From contig DATKKE010000029.1 in NCBI GenBank assembly GCA_035543455.1, positions 1-29,734 of the forward strand: a stretch of 29,734 bases of DNA, given 5' to 3'. This DNA is from CAIKOD01 sp035543455. GTDB lineage: Archaea; Halobacteriota; Methanomicrobia; Methanomicrobiales; Methanospirillaceae. The notes under the pieces are model-generated. The model worked only from the letters and a program-made list of their open reading frames with translations. It was not told the DNA's origin and did not search any database. Positions 1-8,261 of the stretch are shown here, in pieces. Each line of letters starts with the position of its first letter. Positions within the stretch are counted from its first letter, which is position 1. The translations under genes and the position numbers were made by a program.

Positions 1-79
1 TTATTCAGGTATCCTCCGGAATACGAATTCATCGTACCTTCACTGCACGATCGGACAACCGGATAACGGGAACAAATGC

Positions 80-89
80 ACTATATAGG
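80..89 (+). promoter_or_regulatory. Candidate TATA box for polX
   Basis: An ACTATATAGG sequence sits about 65 nt before the polX start. With the usual archaeal spacing of about 26 nt, transcription would begin near position 110 and leave a leader of about 40 nt. Bases 1-79 hold nothing else that I can recognise. Inference from sequence only. Confidence 0.4.
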
Positions 90-148
90 ATTATTCCAAT
101 AGTTTTACGAACCAGACAATTTACACGGGGGTCACCATAACGGAGGTC

Positions 149-1831
149 TTGAACCGGGAGATCGGAGAGAAACTCAACCTGATCGGGCAGCTCCTCGAGA
201 TCACCGGTGATAATGTCTTCAAAATCCGCGCATTTTACAAGGCTGCCGAAACGATAGACCGCATGGCAGGCCCTGTCGCCGAAATGAGCGAAGAAGAACT
301 CGTGGCGGTTCCCGGGATCGGGAAGGCGATAGCAAAGAAGGTCAGGGATATTGTCGAGACCGGGACCTGCGGTGAACTCGAGGAGCTGAAAACGAAAATC
401 CCTCCGGCACTGATAGATCTCCTCAAACTCGAAGGTGTGGGCCCAAAGACAGTGGCGACTCTCTGGAAGAAGATGAATATCCAGAGTATCGAGGACCTCG
501 AAAAAGCGGCAAAGGGAAGACGGATAAGGGCTGTAAAAGGCTTCGGGGAGAAAAAAGAGTCCGCAATCCTCGATGCAATCGCCCTGTACCGTTCTGCAGG
601 AGGGCGGATGAACCGCCTGGAGGCCGAAGCGGTAGTCAACAAGGTCGCGGGTGCCCTGACTCCGGGGACATGGGAGGCGGCCGGCAGTTACCGGAGGGGA
701 AAAAGTACCGTCGGCGATATCGACATTGTATCAAGGGAAACTCCCTCCGCGGTAAATCCCCGTCTCCGTACGGTCGCCGATGAGATAATAGACGAAGGGG
801 ACCGGAGGACATCGGTGAGGGTTCTCGGGCAGCGGGTGGACATCAGGTTCTCAAAGGAACGACAGTTCGGGTCGATGATGATCTATCTCACCGGATCGAA
901 GGATTTCAATATCCGGCTCCGCGAGATTGCGATTGCAAAGGGACTGAAGATCAATGAGTATGGCATTGAAGAACGTGCCGATGCAAAGCTTCATGAATTT
1001 CCCACCGAACAGGAGATGTTCCGCTACCTGGGCCTGGATTACATCACCCCCGAGCTACGGGAAAACCAGGGGGAAATTGAACGTGCGACTGAGGGAAAAC
1101 TTCCCGGACTCGTAACAGGGGCTGACATCAGGGGAGACCTGCACGTCCACACGAGCTGGAGTGACGGGTTTCTTACGATCGCCGACCTTGCAAAAAAAGG
1201 GGAGGAGCTCGGCTATGAATATCTCCTCTGTTCCGATCATTCGGCAAGTCTTGGGATTACCCATGGTCTCGACGAAGAGAAACTTAAAAACCAGGGCCAC
1301 GAGATCGAACTCGTCAACCGGAACGGCTCCGGGTGTACCATTCTCCATGGCATCGAGGTCGATATCTTATCGAACGGGACGCTGGGTCTCCCGGACCAGG
1401 CACTTGCTGACCTGGATGTTGTGATCGCTTCCGTCCATTCGGGTCTTAAGGAAGACCGGGATACGCTCTCACGACGCGTTATAACTGCGATGGAGAACGA
1501 GCACGTGGATATCGTCGGTCATCCTACGGGCCGGATCCTCGGCAAACGACAGGAATTCGAGATAGACATGCCCAGGATCATCGAGATTGCCGCTACAACA
1601 GGGACCGCTCTCGAATGCAATGCATCTCCCTGGCGCCTCGACCTTGATGACAGGTATGTGAAACCGGCAAGAGACCGGGGGGCTCTGATATCCCTCGGCA
1701 CCGATTCCCACCAGTATGATGAGTTTTCGTTCATGCGGTTCGGGGTCACCATCGCACGCCGGGGATGGTGCGGGCCAGCCGATCTGCTGAACACCCGATC
1801 CAAAAAGGAGTTGCTTGCATGGGCATCATGA
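149..1831 (+). CDS. polX: DNA polymerase X family protein with PHP domain (PolX)
   Basis: 560-aa family X DNA polymerase fused to a PHP phosphoesterase, the prokaryotic PolX used in base-excision and gap repair. Helix-hairpin-helix motifs are at residues 54-62 (PGIGKA), 94-102 (EGVGPK) and 129-137. The polymerase signature GSYRRGK at 179-185 is followed by the metal ligands D190, D192 and D231. The PHP domain starts near 329 with H332, H334 and D339, then D363-H364, E403, H430, H458, D519 and H521, so polymerase and 3'-5' exonuclease/phosphoesterase sites look intact. Length is typical for the family. The start is a TTG; a GGAGGT site at 142-147 is only about 2 nt upstream, which is unusually close, and no better start lies downstream at normal spacing. 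The family assignment is firm; the exact start is not. The 3' end overlaps a small ORF. Confidence 0.95.
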   Translation: MNREIGEKLNLIGQLLEITGDNVFKIRAFYKAAETIDRMAGPVAEMSEEELVAVPGIGKAIAKKVRDIVETGTCGELEELKTKIPPALIDLLKLEGVGPKTVATLWKKMNIQSIEDLEKAAKGRRIRAVKGFGEKKESAILDAIALYRSAGGRMNRLEAEAVVNKVAGALTPGTWEAAGSYRRGKSTVGDIDIVSRETPSAVNPRLRTVADEIIDEGDRRTSVRVLGQRVDIRFSKERQFGSMMIYLTGSKDFNIRLREIAIAKGLKINEYGIEERADAKLHEFPTEQEMFRYLGLDYITPELRENQGEIERATEGKLPGLVTGADIRGDLHVHTSWSDGFLTIADLAKKGEELGYEYLLCSDHSASLGITHGLDEEKLKNQGHEIELVNRNGSGCTILHGIEVDILSNGTLGLPDQALADLDVVIASVHSGLKEDRDTLSRRVITAMENEHVDIVGHPTGRILGKRQEFEIDMPRIIEIAATTGTALECNASPWRLDLDDRYVKPARDRGALISLGTDSHQYDEFSFMRFGVTIARRGWCGPADLLNTRSKKELLAWAS

Positions 1832-1989
1832 CGATGTATGATATTCCCGAACGGCAATACAGGAGGCCGGGGGATAAGAGCGACAACTTCAGCATCTGCA
1901 GCGATGAATGTGCGCTCACGATCCCGCCGAAACGTACCAGGATCGCAAAACAATCCAGGGAGGGATACCATGCTTTACTGGCTGTATGA
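1819..1989 (+). CDS. Small hypothetical protein (56 aa) between polX and the cis-prenyltransferase-like gene
   Basis: ORF of 56 codons in a different frame, starting inside the end of polX and ending 20 bases inside the next gene, so all three could be translationally coupled. A GGAG site at 1807-1810 lies 8 nt before the ATG, which supports translation; the in-frame ATG codons at 1828 and 1834 are too far from it. The product (starts MGIMTMYDIPERQYRRPG, ends YHALLAV) is basic, has two Cys (in ICSDEC) and no signal or membrane segment. I do not recognise it. The same stretch could instead be a leader for the downstream gene, because the downstream frame is also open here, but that gene has its own convincing start at 1970. 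Confidence 0.5.
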   Translation: MGIMTMYDIPERQYRRPGDKSDNFSICSDECALTIPPKRTRIAKQSREGYHALLAV

Positions 1990-2632
1990 GCGTATTCTTG
2001 AACGGCAGTTTACGACGCTTCCGAAGAATATCTGCATCATGATCACCGGGGAGGAAGTGCGGGATGCCCCCGGGAAGATCGCAGAATGCACACGCTGGTG
2101 TATTGATATCTCCTCAGTGGTTTCCAGGAGACGTGGTAATATACACCAACCGGAAAAAACCAGCAATACCCCGGAAAATGTCTCCATCGGGGGGCTCACA
2201 TACCATATCAGCACAAAAGATCCCCTTTCACTCCAGGAATTTTTCCCCGCCATGCGTAACATCGCCGATATCGCCCACCTGACACTCCTCTACGGGGACA
2301 AGGTCGAAAAAGCGGGAACGGGAATGCATGTGACAATCGCCATCGGAAAGAGCGGCAGGGAAGAGATCGCGGACGGCATCAGGCAGATGGCCTGTAACCG
2401 GGTCTCACCTGAGGATGTCGATGAAAAACTGCTGGAAACATTCCTTACCTTCAAATACACCCCCGATTTTGTTATTAAAACCGGCGGGGACCACCTGACC
2501 GACTTCCTGATCTGGCAGTCTGTCTATTCAGAACTGTTTTTCTCGGACGTCAACTGGAAATATATGAGGAAAGTGGATTTCCTCCGTGCATTACGGGACT
2601 ACCAGTCAAGGGTCAGGCGTTTCGGCCGATAA
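1970..2632 (+). CDS. Cis-prenyltransferase-like protein, probably non-catalytic partner subunit
   Basis: 220-aa member of the undecaprenyl diphosphate synthase (cis-prenyltransferase) fold. The start at 1970 is chosen because GGGAGGG at 1958-1964 precedes it and because its N-terminus (MLYWLYERIL) aligns with the paralogue encoded next door (MLNSLYGPLY); the frame is open further upstream but that part resembles nothing. The catalytic Asp of the family is absent: where the paralogue has IIQDGN this protein has IMITGE (T26). The RTGGExRxSNF substrate motif is degraded to KTGGDHLTDF (170-179). It keeps a FLIWQ...YSELFF region and a C-terminal RRFGR (216-220), matching the RxG motif that one subunit contributes to the active site of its partner. 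This is the pattern of the NgBR-type subunit of heteromeric enzymes, known from eukaryotes and also described in archaea. Convergent with the catalytic paralogue, 6 bp apart. Confidence 0.85.
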   Translation: MLYWLYERILERQFTTLPKNICIMITGEEVRDAPGKIAECTRWCIDISSVVSRRRGNIHQPEKTSNTPENVSIGGLTYHISTKDPLSLQEFFPAMRNIADIAHLTLLYGDKVEKAGTGMHVTIAIGKSGREEIADGIRQMACNRVSPEDVDEKLLETFLTFKYTPDFVIKTGGDHLTDFLIWQSVYSELFFSDVNWKYMRKVDFLRALRDYQSRVRRFGR

Positions 2633-2638
2633 ATTCCC

Positions 2639-3391
2639 TTAACCGGTTCTCTGGGAATATACACGGACGGCCCGCAGGAAATCTATCTTCCTGAATTTCG
2701 GCCAGAAGGGCGCTGAAAAGTATACAGCGCTCTCGTGCCCGTTGGCAAGCCACGGGAGAAAATTGGAAGTCCGAAATTCCCCCCCGGTCCTGATGATCAG
2801 GTCGACGGGCGGGACGTCGGGGCTCCCGTACAGGTGTTCTTCCACCATTGAGCACGTGATATCATCAGGCCTGCAGTCACCGGCACAGACCTTGGCAAGA
2901 ATACGCCTGGCGGCATGGAGGATCTCGTTCCGGCCCCCGTATGCAAGGGCGATATTCAAGAAAAAGCCGGCATTATGTTCGGTTGCCCGCTCTGCAGCCT
3001 CAATCGTCGCGAGGAGGTCATCCGGGAGCATGGACCTGTCGCCTACCATCCTGATCCGGATCCCATACCGGGGTACCCGGTCATCGCTTTGGATGGCCAG
3101 GAATTTCTCCTTGAAGAGGGAAAACAGCGATTCCACCTCCGTATGGTCCCGGTTAAAGTTCTCGGTAGAGAATGAGTAGAGGGTCATATGACTGATCCCA
3201 AGTTCACGGGCCCAGTCCAGGACTTTTTCAGTGACAACTGCTCCTGCCCTGTGACCCCCGGTGGTGTCGACACCAGCTTCCCGGGCATAGCGCCGGTTAC
3301 CGTCCTGGATTATCGCGATATGCTTCGGCCGGTGAACGCATTGACGCCTCAGCCGGGATTCATACAATGGCCCGTACAACGAATTAAGCAT
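2639..3391 (-). CDS. uppS: Cis-prenyltransferase, catalytic (UppS/DHDDS family)
   Basis: 250-aa (Z)-prenyl diphosphate synthase that condenses isopentenyl diphosphate onto an allylic starter to make the long polyprenyl chain for dolichyl phosphate, the archaeal N-glycan carrier. The family motif HIAIIQDGNRR with catalytic D30, the LYSFSTENFNR block (71-81) and RTGGEFRTSNFL (201-212; R201, E205, R207, S209) are all present. The C-terminus stops at SQRTG, shorter and less canonical than the usual RRFGG tail, which the neighbouring paralogue does have. The start at 3391 is preceded by GAGGTGA on the minus strand and overlaps the stop of the radical SAM gene as TGATG, implying translational coupling. 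A longer open frame extends to 3451 inside the radical SAM gene, but the paralogue alignment supports the shorter start. Family assignment is secure; obligate heteromer formation is an inference. Confidence 0.93.
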   Translation of the reverse strand: MLNSLYGPLYESRLRRQCVHRPKHIAIIQDGNRRYAREAGVDTTGGHRAGAVVTEKVLDWARELGISHMTLYSFSTENFNRDHTEVESLFSLFKEKFLAIQSDDRVPRYGIRIRMVGDRSMLPDDLLATIEAAERATEHNAGFFLNIALAYGGRNEILHAARRILAKVCAGDCRPDDITCSMVEEHLYGSPDVPPVDLIIRTGGEFRTSNFLPWLANGHESAVYFSAPFWPKFRKIDFLRAVRVYSQRTG

Positions 3392-4407
3392 CAGAGCGGG
3401 GTCACCTCTACGATCATCCCGTGGTCCGGGTACCGTTCGACAATACTGCATTCCCCTGTAAGGACTTCAGCCTGCTTATGGAGGATCTTCCATGAGAGCT
3501 CGATGTGGTCGGCGCAGTTTTCATAGGACCCGGGAGATAAATTTCCAAGCCATGAGGTATCGGTCCCGGCAGGGACGAGATTTCCATAGATAATTGTTCC
3601 GTCTCTTGTAATATGATCAAACGGACGGGCGGTATTTCTTGCGATCCTTATCAGTCTCTTCCGCAGCTGGACCGAGTCCTTAAACGATGAGGAACAGAAA
3701 TGGACTTTTTCGTCCCGGCTGATGCGGTATGCCCATTCCCGGGCTCCTTTAACCGCATTATGGTACCCGTCCTCGAGGGTATAACCGCGTTCGCGCATTT
3801 CTTCTGCATTGGTATCGCCCCATTCAAGTTCGTTGATATTTAAAAAATCCAGGATTTTAAGTGCAGGTTCAAGTTCTCCGACCGAAGGCAGGGCGGGGAC
3901 CTCGACACCGATGTCAAACCCCATACTCTTTGCAATGGTCACCGACTCTGCGTAACTCCCGGACAGGAACAGAGGCCAGTCTTCTTCCGGGGGATGCAGC
4001 CTGATCTCGTCGACGAGTCCTTTCAATGCACCAAAGGTTTCGCTATCGGGTGCGGTACCGGTGTAAAGGTGGATGTGGTGGGCATCTCCGAATTCCTGTT
4101 TCAGACGGGCACAATATTCTATTACCCGGTCCAGGTGCAGAAGAGGTTCTCCTCCGGTAACCCCTGTGCCGAGTGCACTCATGATGCGGGATACCTGTAC
4201 CGCTTCATCCGGACTCGTGACGGGATGTTCATTGGCATACGTGATATCGATCCCCTTACGTTCGCGGGACAGGGGACAATACCAGCACGTTCTCAGACAG
4301 GTGCCGGTAATGAAAAGGACCATTTTTGCACCTTTCCGGCAGATCCGGCAGCCGTTGCTCCCGATATCCTTACTCTGCGAGGTTTTCCTGCGAATCCTGT
4401 TCCTCAT
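3391..4407 (-). CDS. Radical SAM domain protein of unknown substrate
   Basis: Radical S-adenosylmethionine enzyme of 338 aa. The [4Fe-4S]/SAM motif CxxxCxxC is seen as CLRTCWYC near residue 37, preceded by a short Cys-containing segment (GCRICRKGAKM) that is typical of this archaeal group. A glycine-rich TGGEP SAM-binding motif follows at roughly residue 86. The frame is open to a GTG at 4434, but the TATA-like sequence at 4451-4456 would place the transcription start near 4427, and ATG 4407 with an AGGT site upstream fits better. The stop overlaps the uppS start (TGATG), so the two are probably co-transcribed and coupled. Its reaction is not evident from sequence; a role with isoprenoid or glycolipid metabolism is suggested only by the neighbour. 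Confidence 0.88.
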   Translation of the reverse strand: MRNRIRRKTSQSKDIGSNGCRICRKGAKMVLFITGTCLRTCWYCPLSRERKGIDITYANEHPVTSPDEAVQVSRIMSALGTGVTGGEPLLHLDRVIEYCARLKQEFGDAHHIHLYTGTAPDSETFGALKGLVDEIRLHPPEEDWPLFLSGSYAESVTIAKSMGFDIGVEVPALPSVGELEPALKILDFLNINELEWGDTNAEEMRERGYTLEDGYHNAVKGAREWAYRISRDEKVHFCSSSFKDSVQLRKRLIRIARNTARPFDHITRDGTIIYGNLVPAGTDTSWLGNLSPGSYENCADHIELSWKILHKQAEVLTGECSIVERYPDHGMIVEVTPL

Positions 4408-4450
4408 AGTACCTGGAATCCGGGGGACGAACACTCAGGCATCCGCACCG

Positions 4451-4456
4451 GTATAA
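4451..4456 (-). promoter_or_regulatory. Candidate TATA element for the radical SAM-uppS operon
   Basis: TTATAC on the minus strand, about 45 nt before ATG 4407. Predicted transcription start near 4427. Short and weak, so only tentative. Confidence 0.3.
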
Positions 4457-4518
4457 CCAGATAGATTGGAAAAGAAGGGTATTAACTCTTGGCTCAATGC
4501 CATACCGAAAAATATCCG

Positions 4519-6327
4519 TTAAACAAGGGGAACTCCCCCGGGAGATGTCGCTCTTATCCAGGAGAATACCGTGTTATGACCCGTCCCGACCGTTCCGGTC
4601 TGTAGCCTGGTTATATTGATGGCAGATGATCGGGAAACCGGCAGGGCGGGTAATGAAACAGCCTGGTATGCACCGGACAGGTTCCTGAAGATACCGGGAG
4701 TCGGGATTCCCACGACCTGTGTGCTGCCTGTGAGTTTTTTAAGGATAGCCAACGTTGTGATGGATGTCCCGGATTGTGTAAAAACCGGTGTCGGATAGGG
4801 AGATACAGTCTTTGTCACCTGGGAACCCGATGTCGTTGTGAAGGCTTTAATACAAACATTGGTATTCGGTTGCGAACTCGTCAGGTCCTGCCATGAACTG
4901 CCATCGCTGCTGATATAGCTCTGGCGGGCAGATGCAGTTGCACTCCCGGAATACCCTGGGATCGGGTATTCGATGGCTACCGGGAAATCCCAGCCCGGGC
5001 TTCTGGCTTTAATTGCGACACTGAACCGTTGCCCGGCTTTTAACGAGACCGGCGTATCAAGAACGACGGTATGATATCCAGGCATTTCAAAATTCCCATT
5101 TTGTGAAACCTTGTAACCTTCAGAATTGATGGGTCCCTGGTCAGGATCGAGAAAGACTTTTACTTCATAATCTGCATAGGTTGCCGTGGTGTAGAATGAC
5201 ACCGCCTTTAACGTTTCGGTCCCCGATGAGGTGAAGACATTTGCATAATAGGCGGTATCCGACCCTAGGCCGAAATTGGCCACCCACCCGTAGGGGTCGT
5301 ACTGGTATATCTTCTGGTAATTCGTGGCCGGTTCCGCAGTAAACATCGCGTTATCCCGTCCGATTCTCGTATCGTAATAGGAAATATAGAAGAATCCCTG
5401 GTCCCCCCAGCCGGTTCCCCAGCTGTTCTGTGCGATAAATGCCCCGTTACCCGGTGCAGGGGTTGCAAAATTATTCGCGCTGTATGAATCGTCCCATCCG
5501 ACAATATCGATCGCATGGTTCGGCTCCCCTGAACCTGAATAGTAGTACGAGGCGGTCCGTGAATTATAAGCCGTGTCTTCCCACCGAATTGTGGAATATA
5601 CTGCACCATACCCGGAAACAATAGATTTTATCTGGCCGTTTGATAATGGCCCGGTGCGGGCGGGGACAAAAAAGATCTGTTGGACATGCTTCTGTACCGG
5701 AAGAAAACTTGGCGACGGGGAAGAGCCGTCAATATACGGGTCTGCAGATTCGCTGACCGGTCCGCTCCACCGTGCGAAGTACGCCGTTGCCATGAAATCA
5801 TTGCCTCCGGAATTGGGGGCAACATCGAACCCATGGAGGTTTTTTATGTTATTCTCTGAGAACTGATCCCGTTCACCGGGAAGCAGGGACGATTCGAGCG
5901 AATTGATCGATGCAAAAGCCCAGCAGTTCCCGTCCTGGCCCTGGTCCCTGACCTGGGTCGTCCTGCCGAGCGTCCGGAGGTCATAGGACAGGGGAAGACC
6001 GCTGCTGTCCGTCCCTGACTGGCCGGGGACAAGAGTCGCCCCCGAACCCTCCGATGAAACTGAGCCCGACCATGTATCGGGTGATGATCCGGCAAGATCG
6101 ACAGGAGCAGGGATCAGACCGAGCCCGTGGCCCTGCGCATTTTTGTAGATTATTGAATGTGCGTGGAGCCAGTTCATGTATTCCTGGCAAAAGGGAGCGA
6201 TAACTGCTGTTTCTGTCTGGCCACTCCCGGTGCGGTCGGTAACAGGAGCGCCTGCGACGGCACTGGTTATGCCGGAGATGATGATACAGATCAATAGCAT
6301 CGAAATTACGGATTTACCTCTTGCCAT
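4519..6327 (-). CDS. Secreted papain-family (C1) cysteine peptidase with lectin-like domain
   Basis: 602-aa exported C1A peptidase. The N-terminus (KSVISMLLICIIISGITSAVAG, residues 5-26) is a signal peptide. After a spacer, the peptidase domain runs from about 112 to 335, with oxyanion Gln129 in DQGQDGNCWAF, nucleophile C135, H271 in NHAIDIVGWDD and N301 in NSWGTGWG. Residues of about 336-500 resemble the lectin-like domain commonly found after this peptidase in archaea and Firmicutes; the remaining tail of about 100 aa is Ser/Thr/Pro-rich and may reach or anchor in the cell envelope. The frame stays open up to 6402, but that upstream TTG lies inside the TATA box, so the start is taken at ATG 6327 with AGGA 9 nt upstream. 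Likely acts outside the cell; substrates are unknown. Confidence 0.93.
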   Translation of the reverse strand: MARGKSVISMLLICIIISGITSAVAGAPVTDRTGSGQTETAVIAPFCQEYMNWLHAHSIIYKNAQGHGLGLIPAPVDLAGSSPDTWSGSVSSEGSGATLVPGQSGTDSSGLPLSYDLRTLGRTTQVRDQGQDGNCWAFASINSLESSLLPGERDQFSENNIKNLHGFDVAPNSGGNDFMATAYFARWSGPVSESADPYIDGSSPSPSFLPVQKHVQQIFFVPARTGPLSNGQIKSIVSGYGAVYSTIRWEDTAYNSRTASYYYSGSGEPNHAIDIVGWDDSYSANNFATPAPGNGAFIAQNSWGTGWGDQGFFYISYYDTRIGRDNAMFTAEPATNYQKIYQYDPYGWVANFGLGSDTAYYANVFTSSGTETLKAVSFYTTATYADYEVKVFLDPDQGPINSEGYKVSQNGNFEMPGYHTVVLDTPVSLKAGQRFSVAIKARSPGWDFPVAIEYPIPGYSGSATASARQSYISSDGSSWQDLTSSQPNTNVCIKAFTTTSGSQVTKTVSPYPTPVFTQSGTSITTLAILKKLTGSTQVVGIPTPGIFRNLSGAYQAVSLPALPVSRSSAINITRLQTGTVGTGHNTVFSWIRATSPGGVPLV

Positions 6328-6388
6328 GGGTATCATTCCTGCGCAGGAAATATAGTTCTCGGGAGCCCGGCCCCAACCGTGACCGGAT

Positions 6389-6402
6389 ATTATTTTATAC
6401 AA
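6389..6402 (-). promoter_or_regulatory. TATA box of the C1 peptidase gene
   Basis: On the minus strand TGTATAAAATAATA is a strong archaeal TATA box. It predicts a transcription start near 6370 and a leader of about 43 nt before ATG 6327. It also rules out the longer open frame beginning at 6402. Confidence 0.65.
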
Positions 6403-6477
6403 TCACCGGCAGGTCAATAAAGGATGCGGATCATGACAGAACCCCGTGGTTAGGAGAACGATACGCGTGGTTATACC

Positions 6478-6484
6478 AAAAAAA
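6478..6484 (-). terminator. T-run terminator after the glutamate synthase operon
   Basis: Seven T residues on the minus strand directly follow the TAA of the FrhB-like gene. Archaeal RNA polymerase terminates at such U-tracts without needing a hairpin. Confidence 0.55.
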
Positions 6485-7510
6485 TTACCCGGTGGCATTC
6501 TTTTTAATCTTGCTGGCGGCAAGTTTTTCGATCGCGTCTTTATCGATATCACCGGTAACTTCAAGAATACCTGCTGAAACGGCACTATCGACAAATGCCT
6601 TGCCAACCGAATTCCTGATAATGAGCGTGGTGTAACCTTCCGGGCTTCCGACCGACCCTGCAGAAACGTCGGAAAAAAGGGATGTTGCATCGGTGCAAAT
6701 ATGGCACCCCGTCCTGACCGTATCATCGAGTTCCTTCATCGGGAAAGAGAATACGTTACCGTCCTTCATCGTAATGATGAGTTTCCCCCGTACATCGAGC
6801 TTTTTGATCTCCCATGTCGCAATATTATGCCCGGCTTTGAGTTTTTTCTCAACGAGTGCGGTGTAATCGAACGTCTCGGTACAGAACAACCCGATGACGA
6901 GACGGATAGCCCGGGCATAGGGCACCAGCAGGTCGTGATCAGAACTCCTGATACGGGAAATTGCCTGGACGACGCAGGGAACTCCAACGATAGCTATTTT
7001 CTTATATTTTCGCGTGATGACGGCGGTTTTAAGCGCGGCGAGGAGGGGGACCCACCAGCTGTAGCGACTTCCGGCTTCATGGACGAGCTGCTCTGCCGAT
7101 GTTATGACCACCGATGCCGGCCTGAGAGTAAACCGGTCTTCAGTGACGGTTACTACCGCATCGATCATCCCGGTATTAAGGGCATTCATAAGTATCGCAG
7201 TCACCGCACCCCCGCTCTGGCGTCTGGGAATATCTGCCCGGGATTTTGCCGAAACAATATCGAGATAGGTGCCGAGGGTATCGGTTGTCTGTCCGGCTAC
7301 CCTTGGGCAGACCGCGTAACATGCTCCGCAGGGTACCCCGTCAGTCTCCTGTTTACAGTATCCCGACTGAACCGGGGTCGCATTGTCACCCTGTTCCGGG
7401 AATGTAATCGCATCTGCCGGGCATACGGCTACGCAGCCTCCGCACCCTGAACATTTGCCAACTTCCCAGACTTCAGATTTCAGGTCCACATACGTTTTTG
7501 CAGGCATCAT
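6485..7510 (-). CDS. FrhB/FdhB-family F420-binding iron-sulfur subunit of glutamate synthase
   Basis: 341-aa member of the coenzyme F420 hydrogenase/dehydrogenase beta-subunit family, which holds FAD and FeS clusters and exchanges a hydride with F420. The N-terminus carries two ferredoxin-like cysteine sets: C20, C23, C26, C30-P, and C61, C64, C68-P with C52 nearby. The rest matches the F420/FAD-binding core (SGGAVTAIL near 100; GVPCVVQAI near 175). There are no hydrogenase or formate dehydrogenase partners; instead it is last in an operon with all three glutamate synthase domains. It therefore probably delivers electrons from F420H2 to the ferredoxin clusters of the FMN subunit, replacing the NADPH-dependent small subunit of bacteria. 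Start chosen at ATG 7510, 8 nt after GGGAG; ATGs at 7525, 7516 and 7507 are also possible. The family is clear; F420H2 as donor is inference from family and context. Confidence 0.88.
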   Translation of the reverse strand: MMPAKTYVDLKSEVWEVGKCSGCGGCVAVCPADAITFPEQGDNATPVQSGYCKQETDGVPCGACYAVCPRVAGQTTDTLGTYLDIVSAKSRADIPRRQSGGAVTAILMNALNTGMIDAVVTVTEDRFTLRPASVVITSAEQLVHEAGSRYSWWVPLLAALKTAVITRKYKKIAIVGVPCVVQAISRIRSSDHDLLVPYARAIRLVIGLFCTETFDYTALVEKKLKAGHNIATWEIKKLDVRGKLIITMKDGNVFSFPMKELDDTVRTGCHICTDATSLFSDVSAGSVGSPEGYTTLIIRNSVGKAFVDSAVSAGILEVTGDIDKDAIEKLAASKIKKNATG

Positions 7511-7515
7511 GATCA

Positions 7516-8256
7516 TTACTCCCATGTGTATTTGTTCGCGAACGGTCGTGCGCTGGCCGGGAAAATCCTCACATACCCAGAATCGAGGAACTGCGCCGGA
7601 TCGAGATTGAAATAGGCAGCAAATTCGTTAATAAGCGGATTTATCCGTTTCATCTCATCCGCATCGCATTTAATTTTTTTCGCACCAATGCCGAGACAAT
7701 CATCACAGATATCCCCCCGTATAAAAATTTCTCCCCCGTGGATACCGCTGCCGATCCCCCGTTCATCGGCCATGTCTCCCGTAAACCGATTCAGTACGAG
7801 GATCATTCCCCCTGCCATATATTCGCCGAGAAAAGAACGGGCCGAACCTCCGACAACAAGGACAGGAAATTTATCCAGGTACTGTTTCATGTGGATTCCT
7901 CCCCGGTACCCGATGTTGTCGCGGACAAATACGCGGCCTCCCCGCATGCTGTGGGCAGTTGCGTCGCCGGCACTTCCGTGAATGATGACCCTGCCGGCAT
8001 CCATCGTATTACAGGGAGCATGGTCGGCATTACCATAAAGAGTCAGGGTCGGACCGCTCATGAACATGGCAAGATCACCGCCGGCAACACCGTGGAGGAA
8101 TAACGATACATCACCCTTCAGGCCATCGGCGATAAACCGTTGTCCCATGATGTTCCTGACGGTGATCTCCTTCACCCCTCTTAAAACGGCTTGTCTGATA
8201 CTCTTGTTTAACGCGGTGTAATGAAGGTCTGCAGCGTCGATCTCAATGGTTTTCAT
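7516..8256 (-). CDS. Glutamate synthase GXGXG (GltB C-terminal) domain protein
   Basis: 246-aa stand-alone version of the right-handed beta-helix domain that forms the C-terminal part of bacterial GltB. The repeated Gly-rich turns are visible (GVAGGD, GSAGDA, MRGGRVFVRDNIGYRGG, MAGGMILVLN, IHGGEIFIRG). In glutamate synthase this domain is structural and helps shape the ammonia tunnel between glutaminase and synthase sites; it has no catalytic site of its own. ATG 8256 lies 5 nt after the stop of the FMN subunit and its own stop is about 5 nt before the FrhB-like start, so it is the third gene of a tight operon. A GGTGGGAG site overlaps the end of the upstream gene. Confidence 0.93.
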   Translation of the reverse strand: MKTIEIDAADLHYTALNKSIRQAVLRGVKEITVRNIMGQRFIADGLKGDVSLFLHGVAGGDLAMFMSGPTLTLYGNADHAPCNTMDAGRVIIHGSAGDATAHSMRGGRVFVRDNIGYRGGIHMKQYLDKFPVLVVGGSARSFLGEYMAGGMILVLNRFTGDMADERGIGSGIHGGEIFIRGDICDDCLGIGAKKIKCDADEMKRINPLINEFAAYFNLDPAQFLDSGYVRIFPASARPFANKYTWE

Positions 8257-8261
8257 CCTGT

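Noticed and set aside
1..148. Possible gene end at the left edge
   Set aside because: No open frame with family features or stop/ribosome-site pattern is visible; only a promoter-like TATA is supported.
1838..1969. Longer N-terminus of the cis-prenyltransferase-like protein starting at 1838
   Set aside because: The region resembles no family N-terminus, whereas the start at 1970 has a ribosome site and aligns with the paralogue.
2742..3179. Plus-strand ORFs of 86-145 aa antisense to uppS
   Set aside because: They overlap a well-supported gene and show no family features.
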